The notes under the pieces are model-generated. The model was given only the letters and a program-made list of their open reading frames with translations. It was not told where the DNA came from and searched no databases. A stretch of 64,000 nucleotides of DNA, taken from positions 42,497 through 106,496 of the forward strand of contig BOKV01000013.1 in the NCBI GenBank assembly GCA_016861165.1, given 5' to 3'. The stretch is from Alphaproteobacteria bacterium. GTDB lineage: Bacteria; Pseudomonadota; Alphaproteobacteria; Rhizobiales; Rhizobiaceae. Shown here in pieces: positions 27,315 to 39,600 of this stretch (position 1 is the first letter of the stretch; the number at the start of each line of letters is the position of its first letter). A program made the position numbers and the translations under genes.

Positions 27315-27581
27315 TCAGCCGAAACGGGCCATGGAGCGTTCGCGCGCCTTCGCCGCCTCCACCTCGCGGTTACGCGGCGGCTGGTTCGTCTCCAGCGCCG
27401 CGAGCAGTTCGGCAGTCGCAGCGGCGATGCGTTCGACGGCGTGGTCGAAGGCCGCCTCGTTGCGCCTGGCCGGCCGCGTGGTCCCGGTCACCTTGCGCAC
27501 GAATTGCAGCGCCGCGTCGCGGATCTCGGTCTCGGTCGCCGGCGGCTCGAAATTGAACAGCGTCCGGATGTTCCTGCACAT
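27315..27581 (-). CDS. DUF2277 family protein
   Basis: An 88-residue protein beginning MCRNIRTLFNFEPPATETEI, the diagnostic DUF2277 opening, followed by FVRKVTGTTRPARRNEAAFD. The family is small, cytoplasmic and uncharacterised. ATG 27581 is chosen because all relatives start MCRNI; the longer frame has no support. It is convergent with the preceding gene with 11 bases between stops. Confidence 0.9.
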   Translation of the reverse strand: MCRNIRTLFNFEPPATETEIRDAALQFVRKVTGTTRPARRNEAAFDHAVERIAAATAELLAALETNQPPRNREVEAAKARERSMARFG

Positions 27582-27755
27582 GGGCCTGCTCCGCAAGATC
27601 GTCAGCCTGATCCTAGGGCGGCGAACGGCCCGGCGCCAGTCCCGCCGACCCCCGTGCCCCGTGCCATCCGCATGCCAATGGCCCCATGCCATTGGCCTAT
27701 TGCACCGCACAATGATGCGCGCTAAGCGGTAGCCCGCAAAGCGGAGGCGGCTGGC

Positions 27756-30425
<2,670 letters not shown>

Positions 30426-30488
30426 TCGTCACCCCGGGCGCGCCGACGGGGAGTTGCCTTGGCGGGCAATCGCGCCCATCTGGAATGA

Positions 30489-31577
30489 ATGGCCGGCGGG
30501 TTTGAGATTCTCGAGACAGCGGTGCGGTCGGGCGCCGCCGCGCTCAACCTGCTGGTTGCCATGCAGCTTGCGCGGGTCCGCCCGTTGCGGCCGGTCCTCG
30601 TCTGCGGCGCGTTTTTCGCGGCCGGCGTCGCCGCCTACATCCTGCTGTCCTTTGCGCCGGTTGCCGCGGCACTGGGCCCGGCCGCGCTGGCGCTGGTGCC
30701 GCTCGCCGTCTTCAACCCCGCCTTCTTCTGGTGCTTCGCGCTGGCGATCTTCGACGACGCCTTCGAATGGCGATGGTGGCACGGCCTGCCTTTCGCGCTG
30801 CTGCTGGCGTTTCTGCTGATCCGACTGGCGGCGGGCCCGGTTGGATTTCCGCTCATGGTCGTTCCGCAGGCCCTGGTACTGCTGCTGCTCGCCCATGTCG
30901 TCGTCCTCGCCATCCGCGACATCGGCGGCGACCTGGTCGACGCACGCCGGCGCCTGCGCGTGGCGCTCGCCGTCCTCATCCCGATGGTCGGCATTCCGAC
31001 CGCGGCGGCCGAAATCTACGAGACGCGCGCCGCGCTGCCCGGCTGGCTCGGCAGCCTGCAGGCGGTCGTCATCCTGGCGCTGTCCTTCTTGTTCGCCTTG
31101 TGGATCACCCGCATCCGCGCCGAGATGCTGGTCCCCGGCGGAGCCGGTCCGCGGCCGCAGCCGGAGAGGCTGGGTCCCGCCGACCGGATCGAACTCGACC
31201 GCCTGCGCGCCCTCGTCGCGCAAGGCGTCTGCCTCGAACCCGGCCTTTCCATCGGCTCCCTCGGCGCCCTGGTCGCAATCCCCGAACACCGTGTGCGCCG
31301 CCTGATCAACCAGGGTCTCGGCTATCGCAACTTCGCCGCCTTCCTCAACGACCACCGCATTGACGAGGCCCGGCGCCGGCTGGCCGATCCGGCGCGGGCG
31401 CGCGAACAGGTGATCACGATCGCCTTCGAACTCGGCTATGCCTCGCTGGCGCCGTTCAACCGGGCCTTTCGCGAGCGGGTCGGCATGAGCCCGACCGAGT
31501 TCCGCGCCGCGGCGCTCGCGCGGCCGCGCGAAACTGGAAAACGCCGATCGAAATCCGAAAAGACGCCGCGATCCTGA
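30489..31577 (+). CDS. Membrane-anchored AraC-family regulator
   Basis: A 362-residue protein. The N-terminal ~220 residues hold about seven hydrophobic segments; after a Pro-rich linker comes an AraC-type double HTH (LSIGSLGALVAIPEHRVRRLIN and VITIAFELGYASLAPFNRAF followed by the closing RVGMSPTEFRA). The C-terminus is very basic. Membrane-bound AraC proteins of this type are thought to sense membrane or envelope signals directly. It lies 70 bases upstream of the desaturase-family gene, the pair being common, so that gene is a likely target. Confidence 0.9.
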   Translation: MAGGFEILETAVRSGAAALNLLVAMQLARVRPLRPVLVCGAFFAAGVAAYILLSFAPVAAALGPAALALVPLAVFNPAFFWCFALAIFDDAFEWRWWHGLPFALLLAFLLIRLAAGPVGFPLMVVPQALVLLLLAHVVVLAIRDIGGDLVDARRRLRVALAVLIPMVGIPTAAAEIYETRAALPGWLGSLQAVVILALSFLFALWITRIRAEMLVPGGAGPRPQPERLGPADRIELDRLRALVAQGVCLEPGLSIGSLGALVAIPEHRVRRLINQGLGYRNFAAFLNDHRIDEARRRLADPARAREQVITIAFELGYASLAPFNRAFRERVGMSPTEFRAAALARPRETGKRRSKSEKTPRS

Positions 31578-31647
31578 AATCCGCGCGGACGCCGCCCGAC
31601 CGCCTGCGCAAATCTGCCTCATCCTCAATGATTGGAGGCAGAAGCCC

Positions 31648-32469
31648 GTGAACGACATTCATCAGCCCCTTGCCGAACTCGTCTCGTTCGTCCGGCAGGC
31701 CTATCCGTTCATCCTGCAGCAGGACCTCTACCGCTACCTCATCGGGGCCGGCGGGACGTTCCTTCTCGTCAACACCGCGCTCGCCGGCTGGCTTTCCGCG
31801 CGCAAGATCCGCGCCGACAGGCCGTCCGCCCGGCAGATGCTGAGGGAGTTCGTCGCCTCGCTCAGGACCGTGCTGATCTTTTCGCTCATCGGCCTGTCGA
31901 TTGCGCTGGCGGCGAGGGCGGGAGTGATCCGGGTGATCGAATCACCGGCCGAGTTCGGCTGGTGGTATTTCGGTTTCAATGTCGTGGCCCTGATCGTCGG
32001 GCACGACGCATGGTTCTACTGGACCCATCGTCTGATGCACCGGCCGCGGCTGTTCCGCTGGTTTCACCGCCTGCATCACCGCTCGAACAACCCCTCGCCA
32101 TGGACCTCCTACGCCTTCGACGCCAGCGAGGCGGTGGTCAACGGTCTCTATCTGCCGCTCGCCATGCTGCTGATGCCGACCAGCATCCCGGCCGCCTTCG
32201 TCTTCACCGCTCACATGATGCTGCGCAACGCCATCGGCCATTGCGGCTACGAGGTGTTTCCGGCCCGCGGCGATGGCCGGCCGCTGCTCGGCTGGCTGAC
32301 CAGCGTCACCCATCACGATCTCCACCATGCCCGAGCCGGCTGGAACTTCGGTCTCTACTTCACCTGGTGGGACCGCCTGATGGGCACCGAACATCCCGAC
32401 TACCACCGTCACTTCGCGGCCGCCGTGGGCCGGCCGCTGGCATTGCCGACGGGCGGCAGCACGGCCTGA
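31648..32469 (+). CDS. Fatty acid hydroxylase/sterol desaturase family protein
   Basis: A 273-residue di-iron membrane enzyme. The His clusters are VGHDAWFYWTHRLMH, FHRLHHRSNNPSPW and VTHHDLHHARAGWNFG; four hydrophobic segments surround them. The family hydroxylates or desaturates lipids (sterols, fatty acids, hopanoids, carotenoids); the substrate is not evident. The GTG at 31648 follows TTGGAGGCAG. It is likely co-regulated with the AraC gene upstream. Confidence 0.93.
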   Translation: MNDIHQPLAELVSFVRQAYPFILQQDLYRYLIGAGGTFLLVNTALAGWLSARKIRADRPSARQMLREFVASLRTVLIFSLIGLSIALAARAGVIRVIESPAEFGWWYFGFNVVALIVGHDAWFYWTHRLMHRPRLFRWFHRLHHRSNNPSPWTSYAFDASEAVVNGLYLPLAMLLMPTSIPAAFVFTAHMMLRNAIGHCGYEVFPARGDGRPLLGWLTSVTHHDLHHARAGWNFGLYFTWWDRLMGTEHPDYHRHFAAAVGRPLALPTGGSTA

Positions 32470-32601
32470 GGGCGCGCCGCCCCGGAGGGCGTTGGCGTAG
32501 GTTCGGGAACCGGCCATTGCATGGCGCCCCGCTTGCGCCTATCTGCGGTCGGTGGCGGCGCCCCATCTTCGGCGGGCGCGGCAGCGAGCGGGGTGGTGCC
32601 G

Positions 32602-33321
32602 ATGCGGCCGACGGGAATCCTCTTCGACAAGGACGGAACGCTGTTCGACTTCGAGGCGACCTATGCGCCGGCCTGCGCGCGCGTCGTGCGCGCGCTTGCC
32701 GGCGGCGACGAGGAGCGCGCCGCGCGCATGGCCGCGGCGGTCGATTTCGATCTCGCGGCCGAGCGCTTCCGGCCGCACTCGGTGGTCATTGCCGGCTGTG
32801 CGGCCGACCTGGCGCGCGCCTGGCGGGCGCTCATGCCAACTGCGCCGGGCGCGGCCTTCGAGCGCCGCATCGATGACCTGTTCGAGCTCCACACGCGCGA
32901 CACCGCGCGGCTGTTTGCCGGCGCCATGGCGGCGCTCGGCCGGCTCGCCGGCGGCGGCATGCGTATCGGCCTGGCCACCAACGATGCCGAGGCCAATGCG
33001 CGCGCCCATCTGCGGGCGGCGGGCCTCGATGACCTGATCGGTTTCGTCGCGGGCTATGATTCCGGCCACGGCGCCAAGCCGGAACCGGGAATGATCCACG
33101 CCTTCGCCCGCCATTGCGGCTGCTCCAGCGAGCGCGTCGTCATGGTCGGCGACAGCCTGCGCGACATGGCCGCCGCCCGCGCCGCCGGCGCCGTCGCCGT
33201 CGCGGTCACCACCGGCCCGGCGACGGCCGCCGAGCTGGCGCCGTTCGCCGACGCCGTGATCGGCGGCCTCGACGAACTGGCTGCCCTGCCGCTGATCGGC
33301 CTTACTGAAGCAACGGCGTGA
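32602..33321 (+). CDS. HAD-family phosphatase (phosphoglycolate phosphatase-like)
   Basis: A 239-residue HAD hydrolase. Motif I GILFDKDGTLFDFEAT carries both Asp; motif II is IGLATNDAEANARAHL; the Lys region is GHGAKPEPGMIHAFARHCG; motif III is VVMVGDSLRDMAAARAAG. An all-alpha cap lies between motif I and II. Close to Gph/PhnX-like enzymes, substrate unknown. ATG 32602 is chosen over upstream codons that lack a ribosome-binding site. Its last 20 bases overlap the convergent gene at 33302. Confidence 0.9.
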   Translation: MRPTGILFDKDGTLFDFEATYAPACARVVRALAGGDEERAARMAAAVDFDLAAERFRPHSVVIAGCAADLARAWRALMPTAPGAAFERRIDDLFELHTRDTARLFAGAMAALGRLAGGGMRIGLATNDAEANARAHLRAAGLDDLIGFVAGYDSGHGAKPEPGMIHAFARHCGCSSERVVMVGDSLRDMAAARAAGAVAVAVTTGPATAAELAPFADAVIGGLDELAALPLIGLTEATA

Positions 33322-33766
33322 CGATCCGCTGGTCGTTGCCGATAAGGCTCAGCACGCCGGCATAGGATCGGGTGAAATCGACGACGTTGTCGCTCACCTC
33401 GGCCGCCTCGACGATCGACACGGCCGCCTCGCGCTCGCTCAGCAGCACGAAGAACAGCCCGGCGTCGCCGTCGGCGCCGTCGGCGCCGTCGCGCAGCGCC
33501 GCGGCGCGGCTGTTCAGTGGACCGAACAGCACCGACGGGACCTCGAACAGAAACTCGCATCCGACCTGCCTGGCCGCGCGCAGCACCGTGTCGAGGAAGC
33601 GGTCGCCCATCGACGGGCTGCCATCGGCGGATAGCAGCACCTGCGTCAGCCTGGCCGGACCGGATTCGTCGACTGTCGTGGCGCCGCCGGCTTCACCCGG
33701 TTCGCACGCCATGCGAGCGGCCGCGCCGGCAGGGCGGGCATGGGTTTCCCCGTTCAAGCCATTCAT
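33302..33766 (-). CDS. Hypothetical protein, 154 residues
   Basis: Starts at ATG 33766 after GGGAG. The protein begins with a Gly/Ala-rich variable segment and then has a well-composed domain: GPARLTQVLLSADGSPSMGD, FLDTVLRAARQVGCEFLFEV and REAAVSIVEAAEVSDNVVDF. I do not recognise the family; the alternation of helices and strands suggests a small alpha/beta cytoplasmic domain. It ends in a basic/hydrophobic DQRIVTPLLQ. It overlaps the convergent HAD gene by 20 bases. Confidence 0.6.
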   Translation of the reverse strand: MNGLNGETHARPAGAAARMACEPGEAGGATTVDESGPARLTQVLLSADGSPSMGDRFLDTVLRAARQVGCEFLFEVPSVLFGPLNSRAAALRDGADGADGDAGLFFVLLSEREAAVSIVEAAEVSDNVVDFTRSYAGVLSLIGNDQRIVTPLLQ

Positions 33767-33997
33767 GTCGCTACTCCCTGACCCCGAGCCCGCGGGCGCC
33801 GATGAAAGCCGCCGAGGGCGGCGCCAATTGGGCGAAAACAAGGATTCTGCGCGACAATGCCGGCCGCCGCGCCAGGCGTGCCGCGGCTGCCGGATGGCGC
33901 GGTGGCAAGCCGCTTTGCGGCCCGCGCCGGAATCACTATGGTCGGGCTCTCCGAAGGCCCGCGCGAATCGCGGGGCCGGTGGCGCGCGGAGCGGCCG

Positions 33998-34870
33998 ATG
34001 GGCGGTTACTACGAAAGGCGATGGTCGCGCGCGGCGCTGTGCTGCCAGCGCCTGGCGCTGGTCGCCATCTGCTATCTGATCATCGCCATCCTGCTGCACC
34101 GGTTCGGCGAGGTGACGACGCCGCAGTTCTTCTGGCTGGTGGCCTTCGGGCTGGCCCTCTTGGTCATGAGCCTGCTGCTCGGCATGCGGGCGATCGCCGA
34201 ACTGTGGAGCGCCGGCCGGCGCGGCGGCAAGGCGACCGTGCGCGGCATCCTGCTGTCGGTGCTGGCGCTGCTTCCTTTCGTCTGGGCCGGCTGGCTGGCG
34301 CTGCGCCATCCGCCGCTGAGCGATGTCGCCACCAGCGCGCACACTCCTCCGGTCTTCGTCGAGATCGCCCGTGTGCGCGCCAATGGCGTGGCGGCGGGCA
34401 TGAACCCGCTCGCCGCCTATGAGGCCGGCTACGGCGAACTGGTCGCCGCCGCCTATCCTGCCGTCGCCTCGCGCCGCTACAACACCGGCGCCGAGCGCAT
34501 CTATGCGGCCATCCGCGCGCTGCTCGCCGATCGCGGCTGGACGCTGGTGGTCGTGCGCGGTGCCCCGCAGGCCGAGCCGCCTTCGGCCGAGGATGAGCCG
34601 GCGGACCGCCCGCGGCCGGGCGCCAGCGAGGAGGGCATCGTCGCGGCGGCGCCGGTCGACATCGAGATCGAGGCCGTCGCTTCGAGCCTGATCTTCGGCT
34701 TCAGGACCGATGTGGCGATCCGCATCGTCACCGAGGCCGAGGCGACACTGGTCGACATGCGCTCGGCCAACCGCTACGGGCCGCACGATCTCGGCTCCAA
34801 CGCCCGCCTCATCACCACCTTCCTCGGCGATCTCGACCGGGCGCTGGCGGGCCTGGCCGGCGAGGGTTGA
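33998..34870 (+). CDS. DUF1499 family membrane protein
   Basis: A 290-residue protein. Three hydrophobic helices (about residues 14-35, 42-65 and 77-98) are followed by a periplasmic or cytoplasmic DUF1499 domain: PPVFVEIARVRANGV, YNTGAERIYAAIRALLADRGW, IEIEAVASSLIFGFRTDVAIRI and ANRYGPHDLGSNARLI. The function is unknown. ATG 33998 (MGGYYERRWSR) is chosen; ATG 33938 is in frame but adds low-complexity residues. A Pro/Glu-rich insert with PSAEDEPADRPRPGASEE interrupts the domain. Confidence 0.85.
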   Translation: MGGYYERRWSRAALCCQRLALVAICYLIIAILLHRFGEVTTPQFFWLVAFGLALLVMSLLLGMRAIAELWSAGRRGGKATVRGILLSVLALLPFVWAGWLALRHPPLSDVATSAHTPPVFVEIARVRANGVAAGMNPLAAYEAGYGELVAAAYPAVASRRYNTGAERIYAAIRALLADRGWTLVVVRGAPQAEPPSAEDEPADRPRPGASEEGIVAAAPVDIEIEAVASSLIFGFRTDVAIRIVTEAEATLVDMRSANRYGPHDLGSNARLITTFLGDLDRALAGLAGEG

Positions 34871-34881
34871 GCCGGCTGGAT

Positions 34882-35805
34882 CTATTCGGCCCCGGGTTCG
34901 GTTGCCTCGTAGCTGGCGTCGAGCGACGGCGGACCGTCGCTGGCGATGCGGCCGGCCGCCAGCAGCTCCTCGACATGGGCAAGCACTGAAAGGGCGGCGG
35001 CGCCGTGCAGCCGCGGGTCGGTGTCGCGGTAGATCGAGGCGACGACACGCGCGATCGTCCGGTCGCCGGCGCGGATGCGGCCGAGGATCGCCGCCTCGCG
35101 CATCCGGCGGTGCGTCCTCAGCGCCCGCACGAAATCGCGGGCGTTGTCGAGCCGGCCGCCATGGCCGGGAAGATAGGTCGTCTCGGCGCGCGCCAGCAGC
35201 GTCTCGAGCGATGCCATGTAGTCGGCCATCGAGCCGTCCGGCGGCGCCACGATCGAGGTCGACCACGCCATCACGTGGTCGCCTGAGAACAGGATGTCGC
35301 GGCCGGCGAGGGCAAAGCACATGTGGTTGGCCGCGTGGCCGGGGGTATGGACCGCTTCGAGCGCCCAGCCGTCGCCGGCGACGACCTCGCCATGGGCGAG
35401 CGCCTGGTCCGGTTCGAAATCGCGGTCGCCCGAGGCGTCGAGCGGGTTGATCTCGCCGAGATGGAGGTCGCGGGCGGCCCGGTGCGGCCCCTCGCCGAGG
35501 AGCGGCGCGCCGGTGATCCGCGCCAGCCGGCGCGCCAACGGCGAATGGTCGATATGGGTGTGGGTGACGAGAATGTGGCTGACCGGGCGCCCGCCGATCG
35601 CCGCCACCAGCGCGGCCAGATGGTCCGCGTCGTCCGGCCCCGGATCGATCACCGCCACCGACCGTCCGCCGACGACGTAGCTGTTGGTGCCGTGGAAGGT
35701 GAACGGTCCGGCATTGGCCGCCGTCACCCGCAATATGCCGTCGCCGACCCCCACCGCCCGGCCATGGGCGGGTTCGAACTCGGTATGGAACGCCAGATCG
35801 GCCAT
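34882..35805 (-). CDS. Metallo-beta-lactamase-fold hydrolase
   Basis: A 307-residue protein. Metal-binding motif HTHIDHSPL (HxHxDH) is near residue 80-90, with the further ligands in HTPGHAANHMCFAL, LFSGDHVMAW and YLPGHGGRLDN. The C-terminal ~80 residues form the helical extension seen in LACTB2/RNase Z-like proteins (GDRTIARVVASIY). These enzymes hydrolyse thioesters, RNA or phosphoesters; which one is not clear. It is convergent with DUF1499 and divergent from bioY. Confidence 0.92.
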   Translation of the reverse strand: MADLAFHTEFEPAHGRAVGVGDGILRVTAANAGPFTFHGTNSYVVGGRSVAVIDPGPDDADHLAALVAAIGGRPVSHILVTHTHIDHSPLARRLARITGAPLLGEGPHRAARDLHLGEINPLDASGDRDFEPDQALAHGEVVAGDGWALEAVHTPGHAANHMCFALAGRDILFSGDHVMAWSTSIVAPPDGSMADYMASLETLLARAETTYLPGHGGRLDNARDFVRALRTHRRMREAAILGRIRAGDRTIARVVASIYRDTDPRLHGAAALSVLAHVEELLAAGRIASDGPPSLDASYEATEPGAE

Positions 35806-35833
35806 CGGCTGGGGTTGTCCCTCGTGCCGGCGC

Positions 35834-35875
35834 TTGCCGCCGCCGGGCTATGGCAATATAGGGTTCGGCGAACCC
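35834..35875 (+). promoter_or_regulatory. bioY promoter with overlapping palindrome
   Basis: TTGCCG (35834-35839), 17 bases, then TATAGG (35857-35862). The palindrome GGGTTC-GGC-GAACCC at 35861-35875 covers the predicted transcript start, a position suited to a repressor. It is not a BioR-type (TTATNNATAA-like) site. Confidence 0.45.
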
Positions 35876-35897
35876 GTTACAGCCCCCGGAGGACGAA

Positions 35898-36506
35898 ATG
35901 AAGACACTTGCCGCCGCGACCCCGGCCAAGGCCCCGCTGGCCGTCAGCCTTGCTTCCGATCGGCCGGTGCCGCGCTACGCCTGGTACGCCCTCCTGGCGG
36001 TCGGCGGCACGCTGCTGATCACGCTGGCGGCCAAGACGCAGGTGCCGTTCTGGCCGGTGCCGATGACGCTGCAGACGCTGGCGATCTTCGCGCTCGCCGC
36101 CGCCTACGGCATGCGGCTCGCCGGTGCCACGCTGCTGCTCTACCTGGTCGAGGGGGCGCTCGGCCTGCCGGTCTTCGCCGGCACGCCGGAGAAGGGCATC
36201 GGCCTTGCCTACATTGCCGGTCCGACCGGCGGCTACCTTGCCGGCTTCCTGGTCATGGCGCTGATCGCCGGCTGGGCCGCCGACCGCGGCTGGAGCACGA
36301 GCCCGGCGAGACTCGGCGCGGCCATGCTGGCCGGCGAGGTCGTCATGCTGGCCATGGGAGCGGCCTGGATCGGCGTCCTGTTCGGCGTCGACAAGGCCTT
36401 CGCCTGGGGTGTCGGCCCGTTCATCGTCACCGATCTCGTCAAGCTGGTCATCGCCGCCTGCCTGGTGCCGGCAATCTGGACGCTGTTGCGCCGCCCCGCC
36501 GGCTGA
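35898..36506 (+). CDS. bioY: Biotin transporter substrate-binding membrane protein BioY
   Basis: A 202-residue integral membrane S-component of ECF biotin transport. Six hydrophobic segments are visible; family motifs are TLAAKTQVPFWPVPMTLQTL, VEGALGLPVFAG and YIAGPTGGYLAGFLV. BioY can work alone or with BioMN; no bioMN genes are adjacent. ATG 35898 follows CCCGGAGGACG. A palindrome overlies its presumed promoter. Confidence 0.95.
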   Translation: MKTLAAATPAKAPLAVSLASDRPVPRYAWYALLAVGGTLLITLAAKTQVPFWPVPMTLQTLAIFALAAAYGMRLAGATLLLYLVEGALGLPVFAGTPEKGIGLAYIAGPTGGYLAGFLVMALIAGWAADRGWSTSPARLGAAMLAGEVVMLAMGAAWIGVLFGVDKAFAWGVGPFIVTDLVKLVIAACLVPAIWTLLRRPAG

Positions 36507-36532
36507 GGCGTCCGGCCTTCCTCACCGCGAGA

Positions 36533-36557
36533 AGCCGCGCCGCCCGCGCGGCTTTTT
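36533..36557 (+). terminator. Intrinsic terminator after bioY
   Basis: Arms AGCCGCGC and GCGCGGCT (36533-36540, 36546-36553) with loop CGCCC, followed by TTTT. It separates bioY from the histidine kinase gene. Confidence 0.85.
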
Positions 36558-36687
36558 GCGTGTCGGCGCCGCCATCCTTCACCCGCTGTTAACCATGTCG
36601 CCCAATAGTGCGACATCGTGGCCGGCTGCGTCCGTCGCGCGGGGGCGAGGAAGTTATGTTGACTTGCGGCGGCGATGGCGAGGAAAG

Positions 36688-39600
36688 ATGCACGCGACCC
36701 GAAAGGCGATCATCGACGCCTACGGCAAGGATGCGACGATCGAGCTGCTGTTCGGCGTGCTCGACGGGCTGCCGCTGCCGCTGACCATCGACGACGGCGA
36801 TGGCGTCACCCTGTTCGCCAACCGGGCCAGACGCGACCGCGACGACCCCGCCGGTCCTGCGCGGCCACCCGACAATGGGCTTGGTGGCTCCGTCATCCGC
36901 CTGCCGCGCGCCATCGAGGAATTGATCCGCAAGAGCGAGGCCGAGATGCGGCGCTGGTCGGTCGATCTCGACGCCGACCGCCGGGTCACGGCCGATCTGG
37001 AGATCGAGCCGGGCCTGTGGCAGGGCATCGGCCGCGACATCGCCAGCGGCACGCCGGTCGCGCGCATGAGCGCGGTGTTCGAGGAAGCCGCCGACGCGAT
37101 GAAGCAGGGCCTCATCGTGTTCGGCCCCGACCGCGTCGAGTTCGCCAACGCGCCGGCGCGGCGCATGCTCGGCATCCCGCCTGAGATTGTCGCCAGCGGC
37201 GCCACGCTTGACGACTTCATCGCCTATTGCGAGGAACGCGGCGATTTCGGCGAGGGCGAGGAGGCGGCCGCCACCATCGCCCGCATCCGCCAGTGCATCG
37301 CCGACGGCCGGGGCTACGAGCTCGAACGGCGGGCCGGCGACCGCATGGTCAGGGTCGAGGCGGTGCCGCGCGCCAGGGGCGGGCTGATCGTCACCTATAC
37401 CGACATCACCGACACGATCGGCCGCGAGGCGGAGCTGCGCGAGGCGCTGAGCCAGAACGAACTGTTCCGCACGCTGGTCGAGAACCTGCCGACCTCGCTC
37501 TACATCCGCGACGCCGAGCTGAAGCTCGTCTACGCCAATTCGGCCTGGGCCGACCTGACCGGCGTCGCCGTCGAGGACGCCATCGGCCGCACCGACTCGG
37601 AGGTCATGGGCAGCGACGGCGCCGCCTTCGACCAGATGAACCGGGAGCTGCTCGACCGGCTCGGGGCCGACGAATTCGAGGAACACCGCCGCGACGCCGA
37701 CGGCGGTCTTCATCACTGGGTCGCCCGCAAGCGCGCCTTCATCGCCTCCGACGGGTCGGCCTACCTCGTCGGCGCCACGATGGACATGACCGAACTGCGC
37801 CAGCGCGAGGCGGCGCTGGAGGCGCTGCGCAGCGAGCAGCAGCGCATCGCGACGCTGCTCGACGAGGCGACATCGGCGATGGCGCAGGGTCTGATGGTGT
37901 TCGATTCCGATCAGATCGAATTCTGCACGCCCAAGGTCGCCGAGCTCCTCGAAATCCCGGCCTCGGTGGTGGCCCCTGGCGCCAGGTGGCGCGAATATTT
38001 CGAGTTCCTGTTCGAGCGCGGCGACTATGGCCGGGGCGAGGAAGCCGAGCGCAAGCTCGCCAGCGTGCTCGCTCAGATCGAGGCCGGCGAACCTCACCGC
38101 ATCGAGCGCCAGGCGCCGTCCGGCCGCAAGCTGCTGATCGAGGGCGAGCCGCGCGCCGGTGGCGGCGTCGTCGTCACCGTTTCCGACATCACCGAGGCCA
38201 AGCGGCGCGAGGCCGACCTCGAGGCGGCGCGCCGCGACATGGGGGATGCGAGGGACATGCTCTCGGCCACGCTCGAATCGCTCGACGTGGCCGTCGCCGT
38301 GTTCGATCCGGACGACCGCATCGTCGTCCACAATCCGGCCTATCTGCGCCTGTTCGGCAGCAACGCGGCGCGGCTGAAATCGGGCATGGACCTGCACGAG
38401 GTCGTCCGGCTGATGGTGACCGGCGATTTCTACGCCGTGCCCGAGGAGGACGCCGAGGAGGTGGTCGCGCGGTTCGTCGCCAAGACCCAGTCGGTGCTCG
38501 AATCGCAGACCCAGTCGCAGCTTTCCTCCGACGGCAGGGAATGGTTCGTGCTGGCGACGCGGCGCGCCAGCAGCGGCCACCTGATCGTCACGCGCCAGGA
38601 TGTCACCGAGCTGATGCGCTCCAAGCAGGCCGCCGAATCGGCCGACCGTGCGAAGTCGGAGTTTCTGGCGAACATGAGCCATGAGATCCGCACGCCGATG
38701 AACGGCGTGATGGGAATGGCGGAGCTGCTGGCCAAGACCGAGCTGGACGCGCGCCAGCGCACCTTCGTCGACATCATCGTCAAGTCCGGGGCGGCGCTCT
38801 TGACGATCATCAACGACATCCTCGACTTCTCCAAGATCGACGCCGGGCAATTGGAGCTCGACCCGGCGCCGTTCCACCTGGCCGAGGCGATCGAGGACGT
38901 GGCCACGCTGGTCTCCTCGAAAGTGGCCGAGAAGGACCTCGAACTGGCGGTCAGGATCGACCCGGCGCTGCCGGAGATGTTCGTCGGCGATGTCGGCCGC
39001 ATCCGCCAGATCGTCACCAACCTGATCGGCAACGCCGTCAAGTTCACCGAGGCCGGCCACGTGCTGGTCGACGTGACCGGAGCATGGGCAGCCGATCAGG
39101 CGGGCGACCGGGCGGGCGACCGGGCGGGCGATCGGGCCGAGGGCGCGACGGGGGATCATGCCCCCGGCCAGGTGCCCGGCCAGGCCTCCGGTCATGCCCC
39201 CGGTCAGGAGATGGCGCTGACCTTCCGGGTCGCCGACACCGGCATCGGCATCCCGGCCGACAAGCACGACCGCATCTTCCAGAAATTCTCGCAGGCCGAC
39301 GGCTCGGCGACGCGCCGCCACGAGGGCACCGGGCTGGGGCTCGCCATCTCCAAATCGCTGGTCGAATTGATGGGCGGCACCATCGGCTTCCACTCGGTCG
39401 AGGGCGAGGGCTCGACCTTCCACTTCACCGTCACCCTGCCGGTGCACGCCGCCGCCCAGCGCAAGCGCTCGGTGCCCGTCGACGTATCGGGCGCCCGCAT
39501 CCTGGTGGTCGACGACAACGCCGTCAACCGCGCCATCCTGATCGAGCAGATGACCGCCTGGCGCTTCGATGTCGGCGCGGCCGCCTCCGGCCCGCAGGCG

